NCBI GenBank assembly: GCA_903845455.1
Contig: CAIMXN010000114.1
Span: forward strand, 1-12,375
From: an uncultured beta proteobacterium
GTDB lineage: Bacteria; Pseudomonadota; Gammaproteobacteria; Burkholderiales; Burkholderiaceae
Reading direction: 5' to 3'
DNA: 12,375 nucleotides
Both the position numbers and the translations under genes were made by a program. This document shows, piece by piece, positions 6,950-12,375 of this stretch. Within the stretch, counting starts at the first letter, position 1, and each line of letters begins with the position of its first letter. The notes under the pieces are model-generated. The model saw only the letters and a program-made list of their open reading frames with translations, did no database searches and was not told the origin of the DNA.

Positions 6950-7963
6950 ATGCAATCACCACTTGGCGAATTTGAGCTTATTCAACGTTTTTTCAAAACG
7001 GGGTCAGACGCTATGCTGTCCTTGGAGAAGCAATCTATTGCCCTTGGAATTGGGGATGACTGCGCCTTGCTCGCACCCAATCTGGGGGAAGAGATTGCCA
7101 TTACAAGCGATATGCTGGTTGAAGGACGCCACTTTTTTGCGCATGCCAATCCTGCATGGTTGGGTCAAAAAGCTCTTGCCGTAAACCTCTCAGATCTTGC
7201 AGCAATGGGGGCTAAGCCGCTAGGCTTCACACTTGCTATTGCATTGCCGCAAGTAAATTCAAGTTGGCTAGAAGCTTTTAGTAAAGGCTTATTTGCAATG
7301 GCACAACAATATTCATGCCCATTGATTGGTGGCGACACTACTGCCGGTCCATTGAATATTTGCATCACTGCATTTGGTAGCATCCCTTATGGAAAAGCCA
7401 TCAAAAGATCTGGGGCGCTAGCAGGCGATGATATTTGGGTATCAGGCTTACTAGGAGATGCAAGACTTACTCTTGCTGCACTGCGTCATGAATTACATCT
7501 CATCCCAACAGATTTACAAACGATTGAAGCGCGCATGCATCAACCCACACCCAGAATTCAGTTAGGCATCGCATTAAGAGAGATTGCTACTGCAGCCTTG
7601 GATATTTCAGATGGATTATTGGGCGATCTAAAACACATCCTTAATCAATCTGAAGTGGATGCCGAGATTTTTCTGGAGCGCATTCCCAAATCTGCCACAC
7701 TGCAAAATCAAAGTAAGACTATTCAGAATCAGTTTGCTGCCTGTGGCGGCGATGACTACGAGATCTGTTTTACAGCACCCCCTGATAAGCGCAATGCCAT
7801 TCAAGAAATCAGTCAAAATTTATCCTTAGCTCTTACACAAATTGGCAGCATCAAAAACATGCAATCTGGTGAACCGAACATGATCCTGCTCGATCAGCAT
7901 GGAACGGCATTGAGCAAGGCTGAAACAACAGAATTATTAAAATCATTCGATCACTTTGCATGA
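6950..7963 (+). CDS. thiL: Thiamine-monophosphate kinase
   Basis: Phosphorylates thiamine monophosphate with ATP to thiamine diphosphate, the active cofactor; last step of thiamine biosynthesis, cytosolic. The 337-residue protein has the PurM/ThiL fold signatures in order: GEFELIQRFF (6-15), GIGDDCAL (33-40), SDMLVEGRHFF (53-63), ALAVNLSDLAAMGA (75-88), GGDTT (127-131), DISDGLLGDL (218-227) and CGGDDYE (265-271), which supply the Mg2+-binding aspartates and the substrate pocket. The start at 6950 is chosen because family members begin a few residues before GEF; the frame stays open further upstream, but that part is unlike the family and overlaps maeB. TAAAAT sits five bases before the ATG with GGGG between, so the start signal is unusual. 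It is the first gene of a tight unit: its stop codon overlaps the start of pgpA by four bases (ATGA). Confidence 0.97.
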   Translation: MQSPLGEFELIQRFFKTGSDAMLSLEKQSIALGIGDDCALLAPNLGEEIAITSDMLVEGRHFFAHANPAWLGQKALAVNLSDLAAMGAKPLGFTLAIALPQVNSSWLEAFSKGLFAMAQQYSCPLIGGDTTAGPLNICITAFGSIPYGKAIKRSGALAGDDIWVSGLLGDARLTLAALRHELHLIPTDLQTIEARMHQPTPRIQLGIALREIATAALDISDGLLGDLKHILNQSEVDAEIFLERIPKSATLQNQSKTIQNQFAACGGDDYEICFTAPPDKRNAIQEISQNLSLALTQIGSIKNMQSGEPNMILLDQHGTALSKAETTELLKSFDHFA

Positions 7964-8526
7964 ATACCCACATGAATCAAACCCCACTTGTAAAACCTTC
8001 CCTTAAGTGGATGCTTGGATCTGCAAGCCGCACGATTGCTTTTGGCTTTGGTAGTGGACTCAGCCCAATAGCACCAGGCACCATAGGTACCCTGTGGGCA
8101 TGGATGATCTTTCTGCTGGGTAATGAATTTTTATCCACTAAAAATTGGTTTTGGATTGCTGGTAGCGCAACTTTGTTCGGTTGCTGGGTCTGTGGACAAG
8201 TCAGTGAAGAGCTTGGCAAAAAAGATTTTGGCGGAATTGTTTGGGATGAGATAGTGGCCTTTTGGCTTCTGCTTGCTCTCACAATGCCAATGGCGATATG
8301 GCTGCAAGCTTTAGCCTTCGGAGTATTTCGTTTCTTTGATGCCGTTAAACCTGGGCCAATTGGTTTGATTGACCAGCACTTCAAACATCTTGCAGAAAAC
8401 AATAATCAAACGCCCTCCAACATTGAGCAAACTCTTTGGCGAGGTTTTGGCATCATCGCTGATGACCTAGCTGCAGCCTTCCTCACTTATCTCGTTATAG
8501 TCGCTGTACAAGTGGCCATTAAATAA
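7960..8526 (+). CDS. pgpA: Phosphatidylglycerophosphatase A
   Basis: Integral inner-membrane enzyme that removes the phosphate from phosphatidylglycerophosphate to give phosphatidylglycerol. The 188-residue protein shows the family core: GFGSGLSPIAPGTIGTLWAW (29-48), GGIVWDEIVAFW (91-102), FRFFDAVKPGPI (123-134) and GFGIIADDLAAA (162-173). Hydrophobic segments at about 25-55, 62-82, 96-125 and 166-187 fit a membrane protein. Between DQHFK and GFGIIADD there are about 20 extra polar residues (143-161, rich in Asn and Gln); in E. coli PgpA these two blocks nearly touch. The ATG at 7960 overlaps the thiL stop; a second in-frame ATG at 7972 is an equal alternative, and neither has a Shine-Dalgarno sequence, which suggests translational coupling to thiL. 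The thiL-pgpA pairing is common in proteobacteria. Confidence 0.95.
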   Translation: MNTHMNQTPLVKPSLKWMLGSASRTIAFGFGSGLSPIAPGTIGTLWAWMIFLLGNEFLSTKNWFWIAGSATLFGCWVCGQVSEELGKKDFGGIVWDEIVAFWLLLALTMPMAIWLQALAFGVFRFFDAVKPGPIGLIDQHFKHLAENNNQTPSNIEQTLWRGFGIIADDLAAAFLTYLVIVAVQVAIK

Positions 8527-8531
8527 TCAAC

Positions 8532-9026
8532 ATGACATCTACTGCAGATATCACCAAACAAGTCGCTCAGCTCCTCATCGCTAAAGGTTGGACTCTAGCG
8601 CTTGCCGAGTCCTGCACTGGCGGCCTTGTCTGTGCAAGCTTGACAGACCTCGCTGGCTCAAGTGACTGGTTCGAACGCGGCTACATCACCTATAGCAATC
8701 AAGCCAAAACGGAATGTCTAGGGGTACCGGCGGAAATAATCGATTCTTTTGGGGCAGTCAGTGAAGAGGTCGCAAAAGCCATGGCGGAAGGGGCGCAAAA
8801 AAATGCTGGCGCTACGGTAGCGATCTCTATTACCGGTATAGCAGGACCATCAGGTGGCTCAGCAGAAAAACCCGTTGGCACCGTTTGTTTTGGGTGGACT
8901 ATTCAAAAAACGCAAGCTGAGAAAATGACGGTTTGTAAAACCATGTACTTCACTGGTGATCGCCAAGCAGTTCGTGAACAAGCGCGTGACTATGCAATCA
9001 CTGGATTAATTGAACTGCTTCAGTAA
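8532..9026 (+). CDS. pncC: Nicotinamide-nucleotide amidase, stand-alone CinA C-terminal domain
   Basis: Deamidates nicotinamide mononucleotide to nicotinic acid mononucleotide, returning it to the NAD pool. The protein has 164 residues and consists only of the CinA C-terminal domain; the N-terminal molybdopterin-binding-like domain of full CinA is absent, as in the short PncC form. Signatures: ALAESCTGG (23-31) with the proposed nucleophile Ser27, GYITYSNQAK (50-59) with a conserved Tyr-Ser-Asn and Lys59, GAVSEEVAKAMAEGA (74-88), ITGIAGPSGG (100-109) and KPVGTV (113-118). It starts five bases after the pgpA stop, so it is the last gene of the thiL-pgpA-pncC unit; no Shine-Dalgarno sequence is seen. 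It ends 6 bases from the end of the opposing corA, leaving no space for a terminator of its own. An older label, competence-damage protein CinA, also applies to this family. Confidence 0.95.
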   Translation: MTSTADITKQVAQLLIAKGWTLALAESCTGGLVCASLTDLAGSSDWFERGYITYSNQAKTECLGVPAEIIDSFGAVSEEVAKAMAEGAQKNAGATVAISITGIAGPSGGSAEKPVGTVCFGWTIQKTQAEKMTVCKTMYFTGDRQAVREQARDYAITGLIELLQ

Positions 9027-9032
9027 GCACAA

Positions 9033-9998
9033 TTATTTCATCCAACCTTTATGGTGGAAATACCAAAGCGGAATCATCGCAGAAACCATCATCGCGATGA
9101 TGGCCATTGGATATCCCCAGCCAGCATCTAACTCAGGCATATGGCGATAGTTCATACCCCAGATACTAGCCAGTAATGTTGGAGGCATTAAGGCAACAGA
9201 TACCACCGAGAAGATCTTAATAATCTTACTTTGGTTCAAGTTAATGAAACCCACCGTTGCATCCATCAAGAAGTTAATCTTATCGAATAGGAACGCAGTA
9301 TGGTTTTCTAAAGAATCAATGTCACGCAAAATCTGACGTGCTTCTTCTTGCTGTTCATCTGACAACAACTTGCTACGCATCAAGAATGAAAGCGCACGGC
9401 GGGTATCCATTACATTACGACGAATACGTCCATTAGTGTCCTCTTCCGTTGCAATGGTTTCTAAAACTTCAGCGGCATCTGCGTCATTAATTTCATCAGA
9501 GAGGACTCGCTTACCAGCGCGTTCTAAGTTCTCATAGACTTCTTCCAAAGCATCAGCTGAGTACTCAGCATCAGTTGAATAAAGATCGAGCAACACATCT
9601 TTTGCATTGCTGACTGAACCTGGCCGCAAGCGCGCACGTAAACGTACCAAACGGAACACTGGCAAATCTTCATCATGGATGGAGAACAAGACTTGCTTGG
9701 TCAAGACAAATGCAACCCGCACGTTCCGAGAGGTTTCCTCTTCATCCAACAGGAAATCAGTACGAATATGCAAATGACCGTCATCAGCCTCAAAATAACG
9801 AGCAGATGCTTCTAAGTCACCCAAATCGTCTAATTCAGGCAAAAGTACCCCAAAAGCCTCTTTAATCCATACGAGCTCTTCCTCTTCGGGATTGACTACG
9901 TCAATCCAGATGGGGTTTGAATACTGCAATAATTCATTGCGATCTTCGACTTGCTCTTGTGAGAGTCGGCCATTTTGCAGGACGAACAAGTTGATCAT
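9033..9998 (-). CDS. corA: CorA-type magnesium/cobalt transporter
   Basis: Homopentameric inner-membrane channel for uptake of Mg2+ (also Co2+ and Ni2+). The 321-residue protein is full length. A large cytosolic acidic domain fills residues 1-255, including long charged helices (about 145-255, with SADALEEVYENLERAGKR). Two membrane helices follow at about 261-280 and 296-315, joined by the short periplasmic loop. The selectivity motif Gly-Met-Asn is intact at 281-283 (SIWGMNY), followed by RHMPEL, and the tail HHKGWMK is basic, as usual for the family. The start at 9998 is supported by a strong AGGAG Shine-Dalgarno sequence at 10005-10009. The gene is alone in its direction, convergent with pncC and divergent from pyrF (74 bases between starts). 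No Mg2+-responsive leader is visible in that short space. Confidence 0.96.
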   Translation of the reverse strand: MINLFVLQNGRLSQEQVEDRNELLQYSNPIWIDVVNPEEEELVWIKEAFGVLLPELDDLGDLEASARYFEADDGHLHIRTDFLLDEEETSRNVRVAFVLTKQVLFSIHDEDLPVFRLVRLRARLRPGSVSNAKDVLLDLYSTDAEYSADALEEVYENLERAGKRVLSDEINDADAAEVLETIATEEDTNGRIRRNVMDTRRALSFLMRSKLLSDEQQEEARQILRDIDSLENHTAFLFDKINFLMDATVGFINLNQSKIIKIFSVVSVALMPPTLLASIWGMNYRHMPELDAGWGYPMAIIAMMVSAMIPLWYFHHKGWMK

Positions 9999-10004
9999 GG
10001 TGAA

Positions 10005-10009
10005 CTCCT
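10005..10009 (-). promoter_or_regulatory. Shine-Dalgarno site of corA
   Basis: AGGAG on the minus strand, six bases before the corA ATG at 9998. It is the best match to the anti-Shine-Dalgarno sequence seen in the window and fixes the corA start. Confidence 0.75.
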
Positions 10010-10072
10010 AATGAATGTGCGCTAGTTTATCCTATAGAGCATGACAGTTTCACTAAAATAAGCTCAAATCCA

Positions 10073-10918
10073 ATGAACACTAGCCCAAACTCCTTTACTC
10101 AGAAACTCCAGTCTGCATGGGCTTCTCAAGGCAGCATGTTATGCGTTGGGTTTGACCCAGATCCCAAGCGCTTACCCCCATCTCTACAAGGGAAACCGGA
10201 AGGTATCTTTGAGTTCTGCCGCGAAATTGCTGATGCTACTGCTGATTTAGCCTGCTCCTTTAAGCCCCAATTTGCCTACTTTGCATCTCAGGGCGCCGAG
10301 GCTCAGCTAGAAAAACTCATAGCGCACCTCAAGCATAAATACCCCACGATCCCGGTGATCCTGGATGCCAAGCGCGGAGATATTGGTAGTACTGCCGAGC
10401 ACTATGCCCTTGAAGCATTTGAGCGCTACGGTGCCGATGCGGTAACCGTTAACCCCTATTTGGGCTTTGACTCTATCGAACCCTATTTACAACATGCTGG
10501 TAAAGGAGTGATTGTCTTATGTCGCACCTCCAACGCAGGTGGATCTGATTTACAATTTTTAAAGCTTAGCCCCAGTGGCGAACCCCTCTACCTGCATGTC
10601 GCGAAGCTTGCAGCCCAAAAATGGAATGCTTCAGGTCAGATAAGTCTAGTAGTCGGCGCTACTTTCCCTGAAGAGCTTGCTAAAGTCCGTGCCGTTATTG
10701 GTGAGATGCCTCTGCTGATTCCTGGCATTGGCGCTCAAGGCGGCGATATTAATGCAACCGTCAAAGCTGGCAGCATTGCCAATCAGCCAGGTACCGGAAT
10801 GATGATCAATTCCTCGCGAGCGATTTTGTATGCCAGCTCTGGACCTGATTTTGCGCAAGCTGCCAGAAAAGTCGCACTCAGCACACGAGATGCCTTGAGA
10901 GCTGCCGCGGCAAAGTAG
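10073..10918 (+). CDS. pyrF: Orotidine 5'-phosphate decarboxylase, long (type 2) form
   Basis: Decarboxylates OMP to UMP, the last step of pyrimidine synthesis; cytosolic TIM barrel dimer. At 281 residues it belongs to the longer bacterial class found for example in mycobacteria and Burkholderiales, not to the roughly 240-residue E. coli type. Key blocks: LCVGFDPDP (23-31) with Asp28, SFKPQFAYF (62-70) with Lys64, and the catalytic VILDAKRGDIGST (95-107), where Asp98, Lys100 and Asp103 form the charged network and Lys100 is the proton donor. VTVNPYLGFDS follows, and PGIGAQGGD forms the phosphate-binding end. The ATG at 10073 has no strong Shine-Dalgarno sequence. A -10-like TAAAAT at 10054-10059 lies upstream but no -35 element fits. 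It is a single-gene unit that converges on mtgA with 11 bases between stop codons. Confidence 0.97.
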   Translation: MNTSPNSFTQKLQSAWASQGSMLCVGFDPDPKRLPPSLQGKPEGIFEFCREIADATADLACSFKPQFAYFASQGAEAQLEKLIAHLKHKYPTIPVILDAKRGDIGSTAEHYALEAFERYGADAVTVNPYLGFDSIEPYLQHAGKGVIVLCRTSNAGGSDLQFLKLSPSGEPLYLHVAKLAAQKWNASGQISLVVGATFPEELAKVRAVIGEMPLLIPGIGAQGGDINATVKAGSIANQPGTGMMINSSRAILYASSGPDFAQAARKVALSTRDALRAAAAK

Positions 10919-10925
10919 TGCAGGG

Positions 10926-10937
10926 CTCGCTAGCGAG
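10926..10937. repeat. 12-base perfect palindrome at the mtgA stop codon
   Basis: CTCGCTAGCGAG is its own reverse complement and includes the mtgA stop codon (10930-10932, minus strand). It sits in the 3' meeting point of pyrF and mtgA. As an RNA hairpin it gives at most a four-pair stem with a CTAG loop and has no T-run on either side, so it is a poor intrinsic terminator; the site is recorded only because nothing else separates the two convergent genes. Confidence 0.35.
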
Positions 10938-11670
10938 AACCACTCTTTGGTAGTATCGCCAAAGAAATTCGATCCATATTTTCTAAAATAAATTCTTGGC
11001 GAGTCGGAAAGTGGATATTAGCTTTACGACAGTATTGGACTTTATCAAAACACTTTGGTGCAGGTAAGGCTGATGCCAAGGCCGCAGCCTGCTCTCGATC
11101 CAATACCGCTGGAGTACTCACAAAATAATGTTGGGCAGCTGCCCCCACGCCAAAAATACCCTCACCCCACTCTACAGAATTAAGATAGATCTCAAATAGC
11201 CTTTTCTTAGGAAGCGTCAACTCCAACAAGCCCGTGATAACGAGCTCTTGACCCTTACGAAAATAATTTTGCTCTGAAGAGAGAAATAAATTTTTTGCTA
11301 GCTGCTGGGTAATAGTCGAGCCACCTCGCAAAGCCACTTTGGACTTATTGTCAAGATGTCCATACTGCTGATTCTTTTCCCAAGCCTTTTGCATATCCTC
11401 AACACGCACCCCCTTATGCTGAAAAAAAATGTCGTCTTCACTAACCAGCACGGCCCGTTTTAAGTTAGCAGAAATACTGTCATATGGGACCCAATAGGAT
11501 TCAATTGGACAGGACCAATGCCAACTACATAAACGCCAATGCTCGGCCCGCTGAAATGCGGTACTACTCGGATTAAAGGTAGACCACAAACCAATCTGTA
11601 GCGCAAAGTAGCTTTGCATTGCAATGAAGCCACACAAAATACACTTTACAAAATAACTAAGCCAACGCAT
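10930..11670 (-). CDS. mtgA: Monofunctional biosynthetic peptidoglycan transglycosylase
   Basis: Polymerises lipid II into glycan strands on the periplasmic face of the inner membrane (glycosyltransferase family 51), without a transpeptidase domain. The 246-residue length fits MtgA. One N-terminal membrane anchor spans about residues 5-27. The catalytic blocks are intact: SEDDIFFQHKGV (77-88) with the general base Glu78, LRGGSTITQQLAKNLFLS (114-131), KKRLFEIYLNSVEWG (155-169) with the second conserved acid Glu160, and GVGAAAQHYF (174-183). Odd are four periplasmic cysteines in two close pairs, Cys48/Cys54 and Cys207/Cys214, which might form disulfides; I do not recall these as family features. 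It starts 26 bases after the aroE stop in the same direction, so the two are probably co-transcribed, an arrangement I recall from other Burkholderiales. No Shine-Dalgarno sequence is seen before the ATG. Confidence 0.96.
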   Translation of the reverse strand: MRWLSYFVKCILCGFIAMQSYFALQIGLWSTFNPSSTAFQRAEHWRLCSWHWSCPIESYWVPYDSISANLKRAVLVSEDDIFFQHKGVRVEDMQKAWEKNQQYGHLDNKSKVALRGGSTITQQLAKNLFLSSEQNYFRKGQELVITGLLELTLPKKRLFEIYLNSVEWGEGIFGVGAAAQHYFVSTPAVLDREQAAALASALPAPKCFDKVQYCRKANIHFPTRQEFILENMDRISLAILPKSGSR

Positions 11671-11696
11671 TGAAAAAGGGATCTAGTGAGCTAAGG

Positions 11697-12375
11697 TTAG
11701 GTGCGTAATTCTGATAAAACAGCGCGAGGATTGATAGAGATATCAGTGCCGCGCCAAATTAAAAATGCATCAGCAGCTTGTTCTACTAACATCCCTAAAC
11801 CATCACTGACGCGTGCACCCCGGTGCAAGGCTTGCTGCATAAAGACTGTAGTCTTGCCATACACCATGTCATAAGCAAATGAACCAGTGATCAAAACACG
11901 GGCCGCTGCGGTAGCCGTGAGTGGTGACTCATCACTCAAGCCTGCAGCAGTTGCATTAATCACCAGATCAAATCCTTGCGGAGTTTTCATTGGGTCCTCA
12001 AGTTCAAGTAATGTCTGTGATTCCAATGAAACATGATGAGTACTAGCAACTTCCCTGAATAAACTCACCAACTCAGTAGCCTTTGCACTTGAGCGGTTTG
12101 CAATAATCAGCTCAGAGGGCTCCTGCTCAAGCAAGGGACCCATGACACCGCGAGCAGCACCTCCGGCACCTAAGAGCAAAATACGTGCGTCCCGTAACTG
12201 AATACCCTGTGCCAAAAGATCGCGCACTAAGCCCGCACCGTCAGTGTTATCACCATAAATTTTTCCCTCTTTAATCCAAAGGGTATTTACGGCGCCTGCC
12301 AATTGCGCACGAGAACTTAAAATCTCTGCAAATGCTTGAGCATCTAGCTTAAAAGGCACGGTGACATTCATACCC
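11697..12375 (-). CDS. aroE: Shikimate dehydrogenase (5' end missing)
   Basis: Reduces 3-dehydroshikimate to shikimate with NADPH in aromatic amino acid biosynthesis; cytosolic. The frame remains open to the right edge. The first visible methionine, at 12369-12371, is internal: it belongs to the GMNVTVPFK substrate-binding motif, which normally lies about 60 residues into the protein, so the N-terminal part lies outside the window. Counting that methionine as 1, the catalytic Lys is residue 8. AGAVNTLW and GDNTDGAG follow (the second holds the catalytic Asp), then the NADP-binding loop LLGAGGAARGVM, the strand with NRSSAKATEL, DLVINATAAGLS, FAYDMVYG and the C-terminal SDGLGMLVEQAADAF. The basic and small residues after the glycine-rich loop (ANRSSAKA) fit NADP preference. 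It is followed after 26 bases by mtgA. The visible part of about 225 residues is intact. Confidence 0.96.
   Translation of the reverse strand, partial: GMNVTVPFKLDAQAFAEILSSRAQLAGAVNTLWIKEGKIYGDNTDGAGLVRDLLAQGIQLRDARILLLGAGGAARGVMGPLLEQEPSELIIANRSSAKATELVSLFREVASTHHVSLESQTLLELEDPMKTPQGFDLVINATAAGLSDESPLTATAAARVLITGSFAYDMVYGKTTVFMQQALHRGARVSDGLGMLVEQAADAFLIWRGTDISINPRAVLSELRT

Noticed and set aside
9999..10072. Mg2+-sensing leader or riboswitch in front of corA.
   Set aside because: Only 74 bases separate corA from pyrF, with a normal Shine-Dalgarno sequence and no large stem structure; too short for a known Mg2+ riboswitch.
10926..10937. Intrinsic terminator at the pyrF-mtgA junction.
   Set aside because: The palindrome CTCGCTAGCGAG leaves only about four stem pairs once a loop is allowed, and there is no T-run on either strand.

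Overview
This window reads as ordinary chromosomal housekeeping DNA from a betaproteobacterium of the order Burkholderiales, most probably a Polynucleobacter-like freshwater member of the Burkholderiaceae. That assignment rests on the style of the protein sequences (GAPDH, transketolase, malic enzyme and the barstar-family protein all look like Burkholderiales versions), a moderate GC content judged by eye to be in the mid-40s percent, and very tight gene packing. No mobile element, CRISPR array, tRNA or rRNA was seen, and no stretch above about 130 bases lacks a gene.

Layout from left to right. A leftward pair, tkt then gap (gap is cut by the left edge), encodes transketolase and glyceraldehyde-3-phosphate dehydrogenase. 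Starting only 43 bases from tkt and running the other way is rsmE, the 16S rRNA m3U1498 methyltransferase. It converges on a barstar-family gene, with a hairpin between them that also covers the rsmE stop codon. A 128-base AT-rich gap holding three perfect 10-base palindromes separates the barstar gene from maeB, an NADP-malic enzyme with a C-terminal phosphotransacetylase-like domain. Divergent from maeB runs a rightward operon thiL-pgpA-pncC (thiamine-phosphate kinase, phosphatidylglycerophosphatase A, NMN amidase). It collides with corA (Mg2+ channel, leftward) after only 6 bases. Then come pyrF (OMP decarboxylase, rightward), which converges on mtgA, and finally the leftward aroE-mtgA pair (shikimate dehydrogenase, cut by the right edge, and the monofunctional peptidoglycan glycosyltransferase).

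Together the genes cover central carbon flow (tkt, gap, maeB), cofactor and nucleotide metabolism (thiL, pncC, pyrF), envelope building (pgpA, mtgA), aromatic amino acid synthesis (aroE), ion uptake (corA) and ribosome modification (rsmE). ThiL makes thiamine diphosphate, the cofactor of transketolase, but the two genes are in separate units and no regulatory link is visible.

No convincing new multi-gene system was found. The points that merit a second look are an orphan barstar-like protein that keeps barnase-contacting acidic positions but has no RNase neighbour, a GAPDH that lacks the usual NAD-selecting aspartate, a predicted leaderless rsmE transcript, the palindrome cluster between the barstar gene and maeB, a Burkholderiales-type malic enzyme whose phosphotransacetylase catalytic residues appear lost, and a polar insertion in PgpA.
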